A DNA stretch of 64,000 nt, taken from positions 34,949 to 98,948 of the forward strand of contig NZ_VMNH01000018.1 of NCBI RefSeq assembly GCF_007625115.1, given 5' to 3'. This document shows, piece after piece, positions 35,652 to 45,349 of this stretch. The notes under the pieces are model-generated. The model had not been told where the DNA came from. It saw only the letters and a list, made by a program, of their open reading frames with translations, and searched no databases. The position numbers and the translations under genes were made by a program. The DNA comes from Sedimenticola selenatireducens (GTDB taxonomy: Bacteria > Pseudomonadota > Gammaproteobacteria > Chromatiales > Chromatiaceae). Positions within the stretch are counted from its first letter, which is position 1, and each line of letters begins with the position of its first letter.

Positions 35652-36677
35652 ATGAGCGAATCGAAGTCGAGACACGACTGGAGCCTGGATGAGATTGAAT
35701 CTCTGTTCAATTTGCCCTTCAACGATCTGTTGTTTCAGGCGCAAACAGTACACCGTCAGCGCTTTGATCCCAACAAGGTACAGGTAAGTACGCTGTTGAG
35801 TGTCAAGACCGGTGCCTGCTCTGAGGATTGTGGCTACTGTTCACAAAGTGCCAAAAATGCCACGGATTTGGAAAAAGAGAAGCTGCTGCCACTGGAAGAG
35901 GTGAAAAGGGCGGCAACCGATGCCAAGCAGAAAGGCGCGACACGATTCTGCATGGGTGCGGCCTGGCGTAATCCCACGGACAAGAACCTGGAGCGGGTTG
36001 TGGAGATGATCAGGGCCGTTCACGATATGGGCATGGAAACCTGTGTGACCCTCGGCATGTTGACTGAATCGCAGGCGCAGAGCCTCAAAGAGGCTGGGCT
36101 GGATTACTACAATCATAATCTTGATACGTCACCAGAGTTCTATGGCAATGTGGTGACCACCCGAACCTACCAGGATCGCCTGGACACACTTGCCCGGGTA
36201 CGTGATCGGGGCATTAATGTCTGCAGTGGGGGCATCCTGGGTATGGGCGAGTCACGCCGTGACCGAGCTTCCATGCTGCGTGAACTCTCCAATCTGCCAA
36301 AACACCCCGAGTCGGTACCGATTAACATGCTGGTACAGGTGGAAGGTACGCCGCTCTATGGTGTTGAGGAGCTGGATCCGTTTGAATTTATCCGGACCAT
36401 CGCCGTTACCCGAATCCTGATGCCGCAATCCTATGTGCGCCTCTCTGCCGGCCGTACCGAGATGAGCGATGAGATGCAGGCGCTCTGTTTTATGGCCGGT
36501 GCCAACTCCATGTTCTATGGCGAGCGTCTGTTGACTACAGAGAATCCCAACGCTGACGCCGATCGCCAGCTGTTTGATCGTCTCGGACTGAATTTTGAGA
36601 CGTCACATGAATTACAGGCGACCGAAAAAGAGTGTGACAGCAAAAGGAAGGTACGCATGGAGATTGAGTTTGGCTGA
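35652..36677 (+). CDS. bioB: Biotin synthase
   Basis: Radical-SAM enzyme inserting sulfur into dethiobiotin. The 341 residues carry the SAM-cluster motif Cys56-x3-Cys60-x2-Cys63 ([12 protein letters not shown]). [20 protein letters not shown] and the Arg of RLSAGRTEM, associated with the auxiliary [2Fe-2S] cluster, are present. First gene of bioBFHCD. Confidence 0.97.
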   Translation: MSESKSRHDWSLDEIESLFNLPFNDLLFQAQTVHRQRFDPNKVQVSTLLSVKTGACSEDCGYCSQSAKNATDLEKEKLLPLEEVKRAATDAKQKGATRFCMGAAWRNPTDKNLERVVEMIRAVHDMGMETCVTLGMLTESQAQSLKEAGLDYYNHNLDTSPEFYGNVVTTRTYQDRLDTLARVRDRGINVCSGGILGMGESRRDRASMLRELSNLPKHPESVPINMLVQVEGTPLYGVEELDPFEFIRTIAVTRILMPQSYVRLSAGRTEMSDEMQALCFMAGANSMFYGERLLTTENPNADADRQLFDRLGLNFETSHELQATEKECDSKRKVRMEIEFG

Positions 36678-36751
36678 TTGACAAGGCTTTTTTGGGCTAC
36701 ACAAGGGCCCTATCCCGTCTCCATGAAGAGCGCCAGACCAATAGACGAACA

Positions 36752-37915
36752 ATGAAATCACTGCAACAAGAACTGGATCGGCGTCGGGCCGAACACCTCT
36801 ATCGACGCAGGCGGGTGCTCGGTTCGCCGCAGGGTCCGTTGTTGCAGGTGGATGGTGTTGAGTTGCTCAGTTTTTGCAGTAATGACTATCTTGGGCTGGC
36901 GAATCACCCTGAAGTGATCAGCGCCATGCAGCGGGGTGCCCAGCAGTATGGGGCAGGAAGTGGATCTGCCCATCTCGTATCGGGGCACAGTGCGGCGCAT
37001 CATGCGCTGGAAGAGGAGTTGGCCGAGTTCACCCGCCGACCCCGAGCGCTGCTTTATTCAACCGGCTACATGGCGAATCAGGGGGTCATCACTGCCCTGC
37101 TTGGGCGGGGTGACACGATCTATCAGGATCGTCTGAATCACGCCTCGCTGATTGATGGCGGGCTGCTCTCCCGCGCCAGTCTGAAGCGTTATCCGCATAA
37201 TGATATGGCTACACTCGCGAATCAGATGGACGCTCAGACGGGTGGTGAGTCTCTGGTTGCGGTCGATGGTGTCTTCAGTATGGATGGCGATTTGGCGCCA
37301 CTGCCGGCGTTGGCAGCGCTCTGTAAAAAACAGGCGGCCTGGCTACTCGTAGATGATGCGCATGGCTTGGGCGTGTTGGGTCAGGATGGATGTGGCAGTG
37401 TGGATCATTTTGGTTTGGGGCTTGATGAAGTACCGATTTTGATGGGTACTCTGGGCAAGGCGTTCGGCACCTTTGGTGCCTTTGTTGCTGGATCTGATGA
37501 GTTGATCGAGACCCTGATCCAGCAATCACGTAGCTATATCTATACCACCGCGCTCCCACCAGCTGTCGCCGAAGCGACGCGTGCCAGTTTGATATTAGTG
37601 CAACAGGAGTCCTGGCGACGTGAGCATCTACAACAACTGATTCAGCGGTTTCGTGAAGGTGCGGAACAGTTGGGCCTCTCTTTGATGGCCTCTGAAACCG
37701 CTATTCAACCCCTGTTGGCGGGTACCGCTGAGCGGGCCATGAGCTGGAGTCGTGCACTGGAAGAAGAAGGTCTGTTGGTCACGGCGATTAGACCTCCGAC
37801 GGTTCCTGAGGGGAGTGCGCGACTCAGAGTGACCCTCTCTGCCAGCCATACCTTTGAACAGGTCGATCGACTGCTGGATGGGCTGGGACGCCTTGATCAA
37901 GGTGCGCCCTCTTGA
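36752..37915 (+). CDS. bioF: 8-amino-7-oxononanoate synthase
   Basis: PLP enzyme joining pimeloyl-ACP/CoA and alanine. The 387 residues begin [20 protein letters not shown], aligning with the usual BioF N-terminus; the TTG at 36692 would add 20 unsupported residues. PLP lysine is Lys236 in [11 protein letters not shown], with the [10 protein letters not shown] motif before it. The ribosome-binding site is weak at either start. Overlaps bioH. Confidence 0.95.
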   Translation: MKSLQQELDRRRAEHLYRRRRVLGSPQGPLLQVDGVELLSFCSNDYLGLANHPEVISAMQRGAQQYGAGSGSAHLVSGHSAAHHALEEELAEFTRRPRALLYSTGYMANQGVITALLGRGDTIYQDRLNHASLIDGGLLSRASLKRYPHNDMATLANQMDAQTGGESLVAVDGVFSMDGDLAPLPALAALCKKQAAWLLVDDAHGLGVLGQDGCGSVDHFGLGLDEVPILMGTLGKAFGTFGAFVAGSDELIETLIQQSRSYIYTTALPPAVAEATRASLILVQQESWRREHLQQLIQRFREGAEQLGLSLMASETAIQPLLAGTAERAMSWSRALEEEGLLVTAIRPPTVPEGSARLRVTLSASHTFEQVDRLLDGLGRLDQGAPS

Positions 37916-38688
37916 AATTATATAGCGTGACAACCGGGAGTGGCCCCAACCTGGTGCTGTTGCATGGCTGGGGGATGAACGCCGCCGTGTGGAGTCCAGT
38001 GGTTGAATCACTTGCCCGTCACTATCGCATCACGCTTATCGAAATGCCAGGTCATGGTGAGAGTGAGTACGACCCCAATCAACCAGATTTGGATGGTTGG
38101 GTGAATGCCTGCCTGTCAGTGGCACCAGAGCGGGCCGTATGGATTGGCTGGTCGCTGGGAGGGCAATTGGCCCAACGCGCCGCTGTACTAGACCCCGATC
38201 GTATCGAGAAATTGGTGCTGGTTACGTCCAGTCCCAAGTTTGTGGTGGGTGATGATTGGCCGCATGCGATGGCGCTCGCCACACTCAAACTGTTTGCCAA
38301 GGCGCTAAGTCGGGATCATCACCAGACATTGGAGCGTTTTCTCTCGCTACAGGTGCAGGGTGATGACGCGGCTCGGGAGACCTTGCGTCTGCTACGGCAG
38401 GATATCGCCCTGCGACCGGAGGCCGATCCCCTAGCGTTGGAGCACGGACTAGACCTGCTATTGACTGTCGATCTTCGTGAGGGATTGACCGCTATCCAGT
38501 GTCCGATGCTGTGGTTGTTTGGTGAGCGTGACACGCTGGTGCCGGCTGATCTGTGTGATGAGATCGAAAGGATACTGCCAGCGTCTGAAATCCTCATATT
38601 ACAGGGCTGTGCCCATGCGCCGTTTTTGTCCCACCCGCAGCAGTGCCTCCGGGCGCTGAATCATTTCCTCGGATCGAATAATGCCTGA
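37912..38688 (+). CDS. bioH: Pimeloyl-ACP methyl ester esterase
   Basis: Alpha/beta hydrolase that frees pimeloyl-ACP from its methyl ester, ending the BioC-started route. The 258 residues have [12 protein letters not shown], nucleophile Ser81 in GWSLGGQ, Asp in FGERDTLVP and His in [11 protein letters not shown]. It uses TTG as start, overlapping the bioF stop by four bases (TTGA). Confidence 0.94.
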   Translation: MKLYSVTTGSGPNLVLLHGWGMNAAVWSPVVESLARHYRITLIEMPGHGESEYDPNQPDLDGWVNACLSVAPERAVWIGWSLGGQLAQRAAVLDPDRIEKLVLVTSSPKFVVGDDWPHAMALATLKLFAKALSRDHHQTLERFLSLQVQGDDAARETLRLLRQDIALRPEADPLALEHGLDLLLTVDLREGLTAIQCPMLWLFGERDTLVPADLCDEIERILPASEILILQGCAHAPFLSHPQQCLRALNHFLGSNNA

Positions 38689-39568
38689 CCAGAGATTCAC
38701 CATCGATAAACGACAGGCCCGACTTGCCTTTTCCAGGGCCGCTGAACAGTATGACCAGGTAGCGGTGCTGCAACGGGAGATCGGTCAACGGATGCTGGAT
38801 CGTTTGGCGCTGGTGCGTCTGCAGCCGGAGGTGATTCTGGATGTGGGTGCCGGTACCGGAGTCGCGACAGCCGCCCTGGCCAGTCGTTATCGCAAATCCA
38901 GGATTCTGGCATTGGATTTTGCCTTTCCGATGTTGTTGCAGACCCGCAAGCGGGGAAGTTGGCTACGCAAACCGCGCTGTATCTGTGGTGACCTGGAACT
39001 GCTGCCACTGGCCGATCAGAGTGTTGACCTGATCTACTCCAATGCGGCAATACAGTGGAGCAATGATCTGGACAGCACCTTTGGCGAGTTTCGCCGGGTG
39101 CTGCGTCCGGGTGGTTTGTTGATGTTTACCACCTTCGGCCCGGATACGCTGAAGGAGCTGCGGGCGGCCTGGGCGGCGGTGGATGAGGGTTCCCATGTCA
39201 GCAACTTTATCGACATGCACGATGTGGGTGATGCCCTGCTGCGTGCCGGGCTGGCCGATCCGGTGATGGATGTGGATCGGATGACGCTCACCTATGAGCG
39301 GGTCACAGGCCTGATGCGGGATCTGAAGGTTCTGGGTGCGCACAACGTCAACAGTGATCGGCAACGGGGCTTGACAGGTAAGGGACGTATCCAGGCGATG
39401 CAGTCAGCCTATGAAATGTTTCGCACGGATCAGGGTGTACTGCCTGCCAGTTATGAAGTGGTCTACGGCCATGCCTGGGCACCAGAGGCCGGTCATAGAT
39501 CTAATGCCCCCTCGGTCTCTCTTGATCAGATTACCCATTCACTGGGCCACACTGGCAAGGTCAGTTGA
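38681..39568 (+). CDS. bioC: Malonyl-ACP O-methyltransferase
   Basis: SAM-dependent methyltransferase that starts pimelate synthesis by masking malonyl-ACP. The 295 residues show SAM motif I ILDVGAGTGVAT, the AFSRAAEQYDQVAVLQREIG N-terminus and the FTTFGPDTLKELR segment typical of BioC. Overlaps bioH by eight bases. Confidence 0.95.
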   Translation: MPDQRFTIDKRQARLAFSRAAEQYDQVAVLQREIGQRMLDRLALVRLQPEVILDVGAGTGVATAALASRYRKSRILALDFAFPMLLQTRKRGSWLRKPRCICGDLELLPLADQSVDLIYSNAAIQWSNDLDSTFGEFRRVLRPGGLLMFTTFGPDTLKELRAAWAAVDEGSHVSNFIDMHDVGDALLRAGLADPVMDVDRMTLTYERVTGLMRDLKVLGAHNVNSDRQRGLTGKGRIQAMQSAYEMFRTDQGVLPASYEVVYGHAWAPEAGHRSNAPSVSLDQITHSLGHTGKVS

Positions 39569-39574
39569 GTCTAA

Positions 39575-40243
39575 ATGAGCAGAGGCTATTTCATCACCGG
39601 AACGGATACCGACAGCGGCAAAACAGTGGTTACACTGGGGCTGATGCAGTTACTGCAGGATCGTGGTTATCGTGTTGCAGGTATGAAACCAGTAGCGGCG
39701 GGTGCGGAACAAACGGTCCAAGGCTGGCGCAACAGTGATGCCTTGCAACTACAGGCCCAGTCCACAGGGCTGTTAGATTATGCCACGCTGAACCCTTACC
39801 TGTTTGAGCCGCCGATTGCCCCCCACCTTGCCGCCAGGCAGGCCGGTATTGCTATCGATTTTTCCAGGATCAGGCAATGTTTCGATGAATTGGCAGATCA
39901 GGTTGATTGGGTCGTAGTGGAAGGTGCCGGAGGATGGCGTGTACCATTGGGAGAAGAGGGGGCCGTCGCAGAGCTGGCGGTGTCACTGGAATTGCCTGTG
40001 ATATTGGTCGTCGGACTCAAACTGGGCTGTATCAATCACGCCCTGCTGAGTGTCGAATCGATTGTTACTTCCGGGGCCAATTTGATCGGCTGGATTGGCA
40101 GTCAGGTGGATTCGGAAATGCGCTTTGTTGAGGGCAATGTGGAGACATTGAAAAAGAGCATAACCGCCCCCTGCCTTGGGATTGTTCCGCATCTGGAGCC
40201 TTCCTCTGTTAGTACGGCTTACCGGTTTCTTCAACTGCCCTAG
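39575..40243 (+). CDS. bioD: Dethiobiotin synthetase
   Basis: ATP-dependent ring closure of 7,8-diaminopelargonate. The 222 residues start SRGYFITGTDTDSGKTVVT with the P-loop. MKPVAAG, and VEGAGGWRVPLGE further in, are the substrate motifs. Last gene of the operon; bioA, needed for the diaminopelargonate step, is not in the window. Confidence 0.96.
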   Translation: MSRGYFITGTDTDSGKTVVTLGLMQLLQDRGYRVAGMKPVAAGAEQTVQGWRNSDALQLQAQSTGLLDYATLNPYLFEPPIAPHLAARQAGIAIDFSRIRQCFDELADQVDWVVVEGAGGWRVPLGEEGAVAELAVSLELPVILVVGLKLGCINHALLSVESIVTSGANLIGWIGSQVDSEMRFVEGNVETLKKSITAPCLGIVPHLEPSSVSTAYRFLQLP

Positions 40244-40276
40244 CTATTCCATAGAAAGCCCAACCGATCCCATTTA

Positions 40277-40300
40277 AGGTCTTTTATTCCGCAAAGACCT
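40277..40300 (+). terminator. Hairpin after bioD
   Basis: AGGTCTTT (40277-40284), 8-base loop, AAAGACCT (40293-40300), about 35 bases after the bioD stop. No T-run after it, so its strength is uncertain. Confidence 0.5.
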
Positions 40301-40381
40301 GATGACTCTTTCGGTCCCTGTGATAGACTCAAAGCAAGCTGGATTGTTGGATAGCTCCTTCAGGGAAACAAGGGAGGTCAC

Positions 40382-42835
40382 TTGGGACGTATTCTGGTTG
40401 TAGAGGATGACCTGCTCATGGGGCAGGATATCAGCCTCAAACTGCAGCAGTTAGGCTATGAAGTTGTGGCCGTTGTCGCCACATCCGAGGCGGCTCTGAC
40501 AGTCGCGCGTGACAAGCAGCCTGATCTCATCCTGATGGATATCGTCCTGGAGGGTGAGGTCGATGGCATTGAGACGGCGGCCCGAATTCGCCAGACCAAT
40601 AATATTCCCATCATCTACCTGACCGCCTACGATGACGAAGAGTTCATCAGGCGGGCCTGTATCACAGAACCCTATGGCTATGTACTAAAGCCCTACACGG
40701 CCCGTGAACTGCACGCGGTTGTATCCATATCCCTCTACAAAGCTCAGACAGAGAAGATGCTGCATCGGGCGGCACAACGCTCCGCCACTCTGGCAAGCAT
40801 GAGCGATCCGGTAATTACAGTTGATCGATCAGGGTGTGTACAGATGTGTAACAAGGCAGCGGAACAGCTGCTGCAATTGTCGGATCAGGAGATGTTGGGT
40901 CAACCTGTTGATACGCTGTGCAAGCTGCAGTGGAACGGTCGTGGCGGTAATGTAATACAAGGTCTTATCGAGTCGGTATTCAGTATAAAGGAACCCTTGC
41001 TGATTGAGCAGGATCTGGTCTTGCGGCGCCAGGCACCGCCACGCATCCCGGTTAGTTTACGGATCAGTGAGATACTCGATACCCCGGAGGCAGTAGGTGG
41101 GGCGGTTCTGTTGCTGCAGGATATCTCTGGACGGGCGGCCATGCAGGAGGAGTTGAATCTGGTTGCCCAGGTGTTTAAATCGAGCTCTGAAGGTATCCTG
41201 ATTACTGATCCGCAGCCACGTATCCTGCGTGTTAATGATGCCTATCTGAAGATCTCTGGCTACGCCCGGGACGAGGTGATTGGAAAGGATCCCAGTATCC
41301 TCTCATCGGGTTATCACGATGATGAGTTTTATCGAACACTCTGGCAAGAACTTTTTGAGACTGGTAGCTGGTCGGGTGAGATTTGGAATCGAAGAAAGGG
41401 CGGTGAGATTTTTCCTGAGCTGCTGAATATTACCGCGGTCCGCAATGAAAACGGAATAACGACGCATTATGTCGGCATATTCACCGATATAAGTAGCAGC
41501 AAACATATGCAGGAACAGCTGAACTATCTCACCCTGTTCGATTCGCTGACTGGGCTGGCTAACCGAAACCTGTTTCAGGAACGCACCTCAATAGCCATTG
41601 ACCGCGCCAAGGGTTCTGGTGGTTCACTGGCTCTGCTGATGGTGGATATCGATAATTTCAATACCATCAACGAGGTGTCAGGCCACGCCTTCGGTGATCA
41701 GCTGTTAATGGAATTTTCCAAACGGATAGCGGATCTGGTCAAGGATGAGGCGCTACTGTCACGGTTTGGCGGAGATATCTTCGCTCTGGTGATCGAGGAT
41801 AGTGGCGACGGGATACCCGTTACGGAATTGGCCCAGACCCTGCTGGATGTCCTTTCAGTGCCCTTTTATGCTGAAGGTAAATCCGTTCAGTTGACCGCCA
41901 GCATCGGCATCAGTGCCTATCCCGGCGATGGTGATGATGTTTACGAACTGCTGAAATGTGTTGATAACGCGTTGCATCATGCCAAGCGGGCCGGCAAGAA
42001 CAGCTACCGTTTCTTCGATAAGCAGATGTATGACAATGCCTTGATCGCACGGCGAATTGAGCAGGGGTTGCGCTGCAGTATCGAACGTCAGGAGTTACAG
42101 CTGCACTATCAGCCACAGATTGATATTGGCAGTGGCAAGGTAAGAGGCTGTGAGGCCTTGGTCCGCTGGTACCCCAAAGGGGTGGAACAGATACTTCCAG
42201 GACAGTTCATCCCGATCGCAGAAGAGACGGGTCAGATCGTGGCGATTGGCAAGTGGATTTTACGCGAGGCCTGTGAGCAGTACAGGCGCTGGGTATCAGA
42301 AGGATGTGCGCCGAGTTATGTAGCGGTCAATGTGTCAGCCAGACAGTTCAAAGACCCGGAGTTTGTCGAGGTCGTCAGGGGAATTATTGAAGAGACCGGC
42401 ATGCTGCCCGATACCCTGATGCTGGAGGTGACCGAGAGTGTGGCGATGGAGCAGGGTGAGGGGGCTATTGGGAAGCTGGGTGAATTGAAGCAATTAGGAA
42501 TAAAACTCTCTCTGGATGATTTTGGGACGGGCTATTCGGCCCTCTCCAGCCTGCAGCGTTATCCGTTTGATACCCTGAAGATAGATCGATCTTTTATTGT
42601 CCAGAGTCAGTCCGGTGATCAGGGTGCTGTAATGCTTGAGGCTATTATCAGAATGAGCGATGGCCTGAATCTTGAGGCCATAGCAGAAGGCGTTGAAGAC
42701 GAGAGTCAGTTGCTCTTTTTGCGCGCTCTGGGCTGTACCCTGGTTCAAGGATTCTACTACAGCCGGCCTATCCCTGGTGATCAGTTAGGGGTGCTCGTTA
42801 CGGCGGGTTTTAAACCACTTGATGGGGATAAGTGA
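40382..42835 (+). CDS. REC-PAS-PAS-GGDEF(degenerate)-EAL protein
   Basis: The 817-residue regulator has a receiver domain (phosphoacceptor Asp53), two PAS domains (about 135-245 and 255-375, second with SGYARDEVIGKDPSIL), GGDEF (about 385-545) and EAL (about 555-805). The GGDEF signature is GGDIF, lacking the catalytic Glu, whereas CEALVRW and DDFGTGYSAL of EAL are intact. It is therefore probably a phospho-regulated c-di-GMP phosphodiesterase. TTG start with GGGAGG upstream. It overlaps the next kinase gene by four bases. Confidence 0.9.
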   Translation: MGRILVVEDDLLMGQDISLKLQQLGYEVVAVVATSEAALTVARDKQPDLILMDIVLEGEVDGIETAARIRQTNNIPIIYLTAYDDEEFIRRACITEPYGYVLKPYTARELHAVVSISLYKAQTEKMLHRAAQRSATLASMSDPVITVDRSGCVQMCNKAAEQLLQLSDQEMLGQPVDTLCKLQWNGRGGNVIQGLIESVFSIKEPLLIEQDLVLRRQAPPRIPVSLRISEILDTPEAVGGAVLLLQDISGRAAMQEELNLVAQVFKSSSEGILITDPQPRILRVNDAYLKISGYARDEVIGKDPSILSSGYHDDEFYRTLWQELFETGSWSGEIWNRRKGGEIFPELLNITAVRNENGITTHYVGIFTDISSSKHMQEQLNYLTLFDSLTGLANRNLFQERTSIAIDRAKGSGGSLALLMVDIDNFNTINEVSGHAFGDQLLMEFSKRIADLVKDEALLSRFGGDIFALVIEDSGDGIPVTELAQTLLDVLSVPFYAEGKSVQLTASIGISAYPGDGDDVYELLKCVDNALHHAKRAGKNSYRFFDKQMYDNALIARRIEQGLRCSIERQELQLHYQPQIDIGSGKVRGCEALVRWYPKGVEQILPGQFIPIAEETGQIVAIGKWILREACEQYRRWVSEGCAPSYVAVNVSARQFKDPEFVEVVRGIIEETGMLPDTLMLEVTESVAMEQGEGAIGKLGELKQLGIKLSLDDFGTGYSALSSLQRYPFDTLKIDRSFIVQSQSGDQGAVMLEAIIRMSDGLNLEAIAEGVEDESQLLFLRALGCTLVQGFYYSRPIPGDQLGVLVTAGFKPLDGDK

Positions 42836-44979
42836 GCACCAGTCACTACATGTCAATACGACGCCAACAGAACTGGGTGCTTTGGCTCATTCTGTTAAGC
42901 GGGGTAACCCTCACAGTAATTGCATTCAGGTTTTCGATCTCGTGGGAGAATCGCTCACAGCAGCTTATTTTTCAGCATCGTGTGGATGGTATTGTTGCCA
43001 CCCTGAATAAAGAGCTGGCAATTAATATTGAAGTACTGCTCAGCCTGAATTCCCTGTTTCAGTCCTCCCAGCATGTTGATCGGGGGGAGTTCGAAATCTA
43101 CACCAAGTCAAAGCTTGCCCGATTCGACACGATCCAGGCCTTGGAGTGGGTACCCAGGGTCAGTGATGATGAGAGGATGGGGCATGAGCAACAAGCGCGA
43201 AATGAAGGTTTAGAAAACTACGTCATTACTCAGGGTTCCCGTGCCGGGACCATGGTGGCTGCGGATAAACGGGCTGAATATTACCCGGTCTACTATGTGG
43301 AGCCACTTAGCGGAAATGAGATTGTCATTGGATTTGACCTCGCATCAAATTCATCCCGTAAGGCTGTTATGCAAGAGGCGGCAGCGCGTGGTGAGGTGCG
43401 GGCCACGACAGGCATTCAACTGCTTCAGGGCGACTTGGGAATCATGATTGCCGTACCCCTGTTTAGTCAGGATGAGGCAAGGCAACTGCTTGGTTTTAAT
43501 CTGGGCGTTTATCGCATCGCACGCATAGTCAGCAAGGTATTTGAGTTGTCCTATATCGATCCCGCTGAATTCCACATGAAGATCTGGGATAGCAGCACCG
43601 TCTCGGGTAGCCCTGCATTACTCTATTCCAATGCTGATGAAAGCCAGGAGTCAGCGACGCGAACGTATACTGCATCGCTTGCAGTTGCGGGGCGAACCTG
43701 GCGCATTGAACTCACCCCAACAGACCAATTCATCGCTGAAGGCGGGATGGCTGGACCCTGGGTCATTCTTGTGGCGGGACTGTTGCTGAGTCTTCTGCTC
43801 ACACAATATGTGCGCGTCCTGCGTTATCGCGAGGCCAAGGTGAGGTATCTGGTGGAGCAGCGCACTCAGGAACTGGCATTGAGTGAGCGAACCACCAATA
43901 CGATTGTGGATTCAGCAGTCACAGCGGTCATTACCATTGATAAGCACGGCTCGGTTCGGCGTTTTAACCCGGCTGCGGAGAAGATATTTGGCTACGCTAG
44001 TGATGAGGTGGTTGGAAACAATGTGAAGATGCTTATGCCAGAGCCCTACCAGTCCGAACATGACCGCTATCTACAGAACTACCAACAGACGGGAGATGCC
44101 AAGATTATAGGAATACCCCGCGAGGTGAGTGGCCTGCGCAAAGATGGTGCAGTGTTTCCTATGCTGTTATCAGTCGGTGAGGCCCGGGTCGAGAGTGATC
44201 CGATCTATGTGGGCACGGTATTGGATATCACGCTACAAAAAGAGGCAGAACACGCCTTGATACATGCCAAGAACCTTGCAGAACGATCTAACCGGCAGAA
44301 ATCCGAGTTCCTGAATATGATGAGCCATGAACTGCGTACGCCACTCACGGTGATTCTGGGCTACCTGCCGTTATTGAAAAAGGCCGAGGCCTTGCCTCCC
44401 TCCGAGACGGTAGCGGCCATTGCGGCGGATATGGATGCATCAGGCCAGCATCTGTTGGCCCTGATCAACGACCTGTTAGATCTCTCCAAGATCGAGGCGG
44501 GTAGCATGCGGTTGCATCGAGAGATGATCTCAGCCAGAGAGGTGACAGACTCAGTGATGAGCAAATTAGCGCCAGCGGCTGAAAAGAAAGGGCTGGAGCT
44601 GGTCAATCGGACGGTTGATGAGTTGATGTATGCCGATCCTCTGCGGCTGCAGCAGATTCTGATCAATCTTATTGGCAATGCAATCAAGTTTACCCAGCAC
44701 GGTACTATCCAGGTAGAGGCGGAATTGATAGCAGGGTTTGTCCAGATGACCGTCGCTGATACAGGTAGCGGGATTGCAGCAGAGGATCTGCCGGTTATCT
44801 TTGACAAATTCAGCCAGATTGACAGTTCCAGTACGCGAAGCCTGGGTGGATCTGGGCTTGGACTGGCCATTACCAGGCAACTGGTTCAGCTGCATGGTGG
44901 CGAGATCAGCGTGACAAGCCAACTCGGCAAAGGCAGTCAGTTTATTTTTACTATTCCTGTTAGCGGAGGAGCCGGATAG
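42832..44979 (+). CDS. CHASE-PAS hybrid-less sensor histidine kinase
   Basis: The 715-residue membrane kinase has a transmembrane helix (about 15-35), a periplasmic CHASE domain (about 55-290), a second helix (about 305-325), PAS (about 345-465), HisKA with His499 in MMSHELRTPLTVI, and HATPase with NLIGNAIKF, DTGSGI and GGSGLGLAI. CHASE domains bind small ligands such as cytokinin-like molecules or peptides; the ligand here is unknown. GTG start. It feeds the small response regulator that follows. Confidence 0.92.
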   Translation: MSTSHYMSIRRQQNWVLWLILLSGVTLTVIAFRFSISWENRSQQLIFQHRVDGIVATLNKELAINIEVLLSLNSLFQSSQHVDRGEFEIYTKSKLARFDTIQALEWVPRVSDDERMGHEQQARNEGLENYVITQGSRAGTMVAADKRAEYYPVYYVEPLSGNEIVIGFDLASNSSRKAVMQEAAARGEVRATTGIQLLQGDLGIMIAVPLFSQDEARQLLGFNLGVYRIARIVSKVFELSYIDPAEFHMKIWDSSTVSGSPALLYSNADESQESATRTYTASLAVAGRTWRIELTPTDQFIAEGGMAGPWVILVAGLLLSLLLTQYVRVLRYREAKVRYLVEQRTQELALSERTTNTIVDSAVTAVITIDKHGSVRRFNPAAEKIFGYASDEVVGNNVKMLMPEPYQSEHDRYLQNYQQTGDAKIIGIPREVSGLRKDGAVFPMLLSVGEARVESDPIYVGTVLDITLQKEAEHALIHAKNLAERSNRQKSEFLNMMSHELRTPLTVILGYLPLLKKAEALPPSETVAAIAADMDASGQHLLALINDLLDLSKIEAGSMRLHREMISAREVTDSVMSKLAPAAEKKGLELVNRTVDELMYADPLRLQQILINLIGNAIKFTQHGTIQVEAELIAGFVQMTVADTGSGIAAEDLPVIFDKFSQIDSSSTRSLGGSGLGLAITRQLVQLHGGEISVTSQLGKGSQFIFTIPVSGGAG

Positions 44980-45341
44980 TGGCAAAAATATTGTTGGTAG
45001 AGGATGACCCGATGATCAGTCGCATGCTGAGTTTGCGTCTGGGGATGAAAGGTCACGATGTTGATCTGGCAGAAAATGGCAAGATCGGGATGGAGAAGGC
45101 GTTGGCCTCTGAATACGATATAGTTTTGATGGATATGCACATGCCAGTGATGGATGGACATCAAGCGACCAGTGCTTTACGTGATGCGGGTTACAGCGGA
45201 TTGATTGTGGCGGTTACTGCCTCGGTGATGAGCCAGGAGAGTGAGGCGGCGATCAAATCTGGCTGCGACAGTTATATTAACAAACCGGTGTCAGAAAACT
45301 TTGAGCAGGAAGTGCAGGAGAAGCTTGATGGGAAACTGTAA
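44979..45341 (+). CDS. Single-domain response regulator
   Basis: A 120-residue receiver domain alone, with acidic pocket Glu8-Asp9-Asp10, phosphoacceptor Asp52 in LMDMHMPVMDG, switch Thr in VTASVM and Lys in NKPVS. GTG start preceded by GGAGGAG. Like CheY/Spo0F-type proteins it has no output domain. It probably passes phosphate between the CHASE kinase and the Hpt domain of the next protein. Confidence 0.92.
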   Translation: MAKILLVEDDPMISRMLSLRLGMKGHDVDLAENGKIGMEKALASEYDIVLMDMHMPVMDGHQATSALRDAGYSGLIVAVTASVMSQESEAAIKSGCDSYINKPVSENFEQEVQEKLDGKL

Positions 45342-45349
45342 CGGATCCG

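Noticed and set aside
36692..36751. Longer bioF start at a TTG
   Set aside because: The added 20 residues do not match BioF and the family N-terminus aligns from the ATG at 36752.
40382..42835. Bifunctional diguanylate cyclase activity of the REC-PAS-GGDEF-EAL protein
   Set aside because: The signature reads GGDIF, so the catalytic Glu is missing; only the EAL half looks active.
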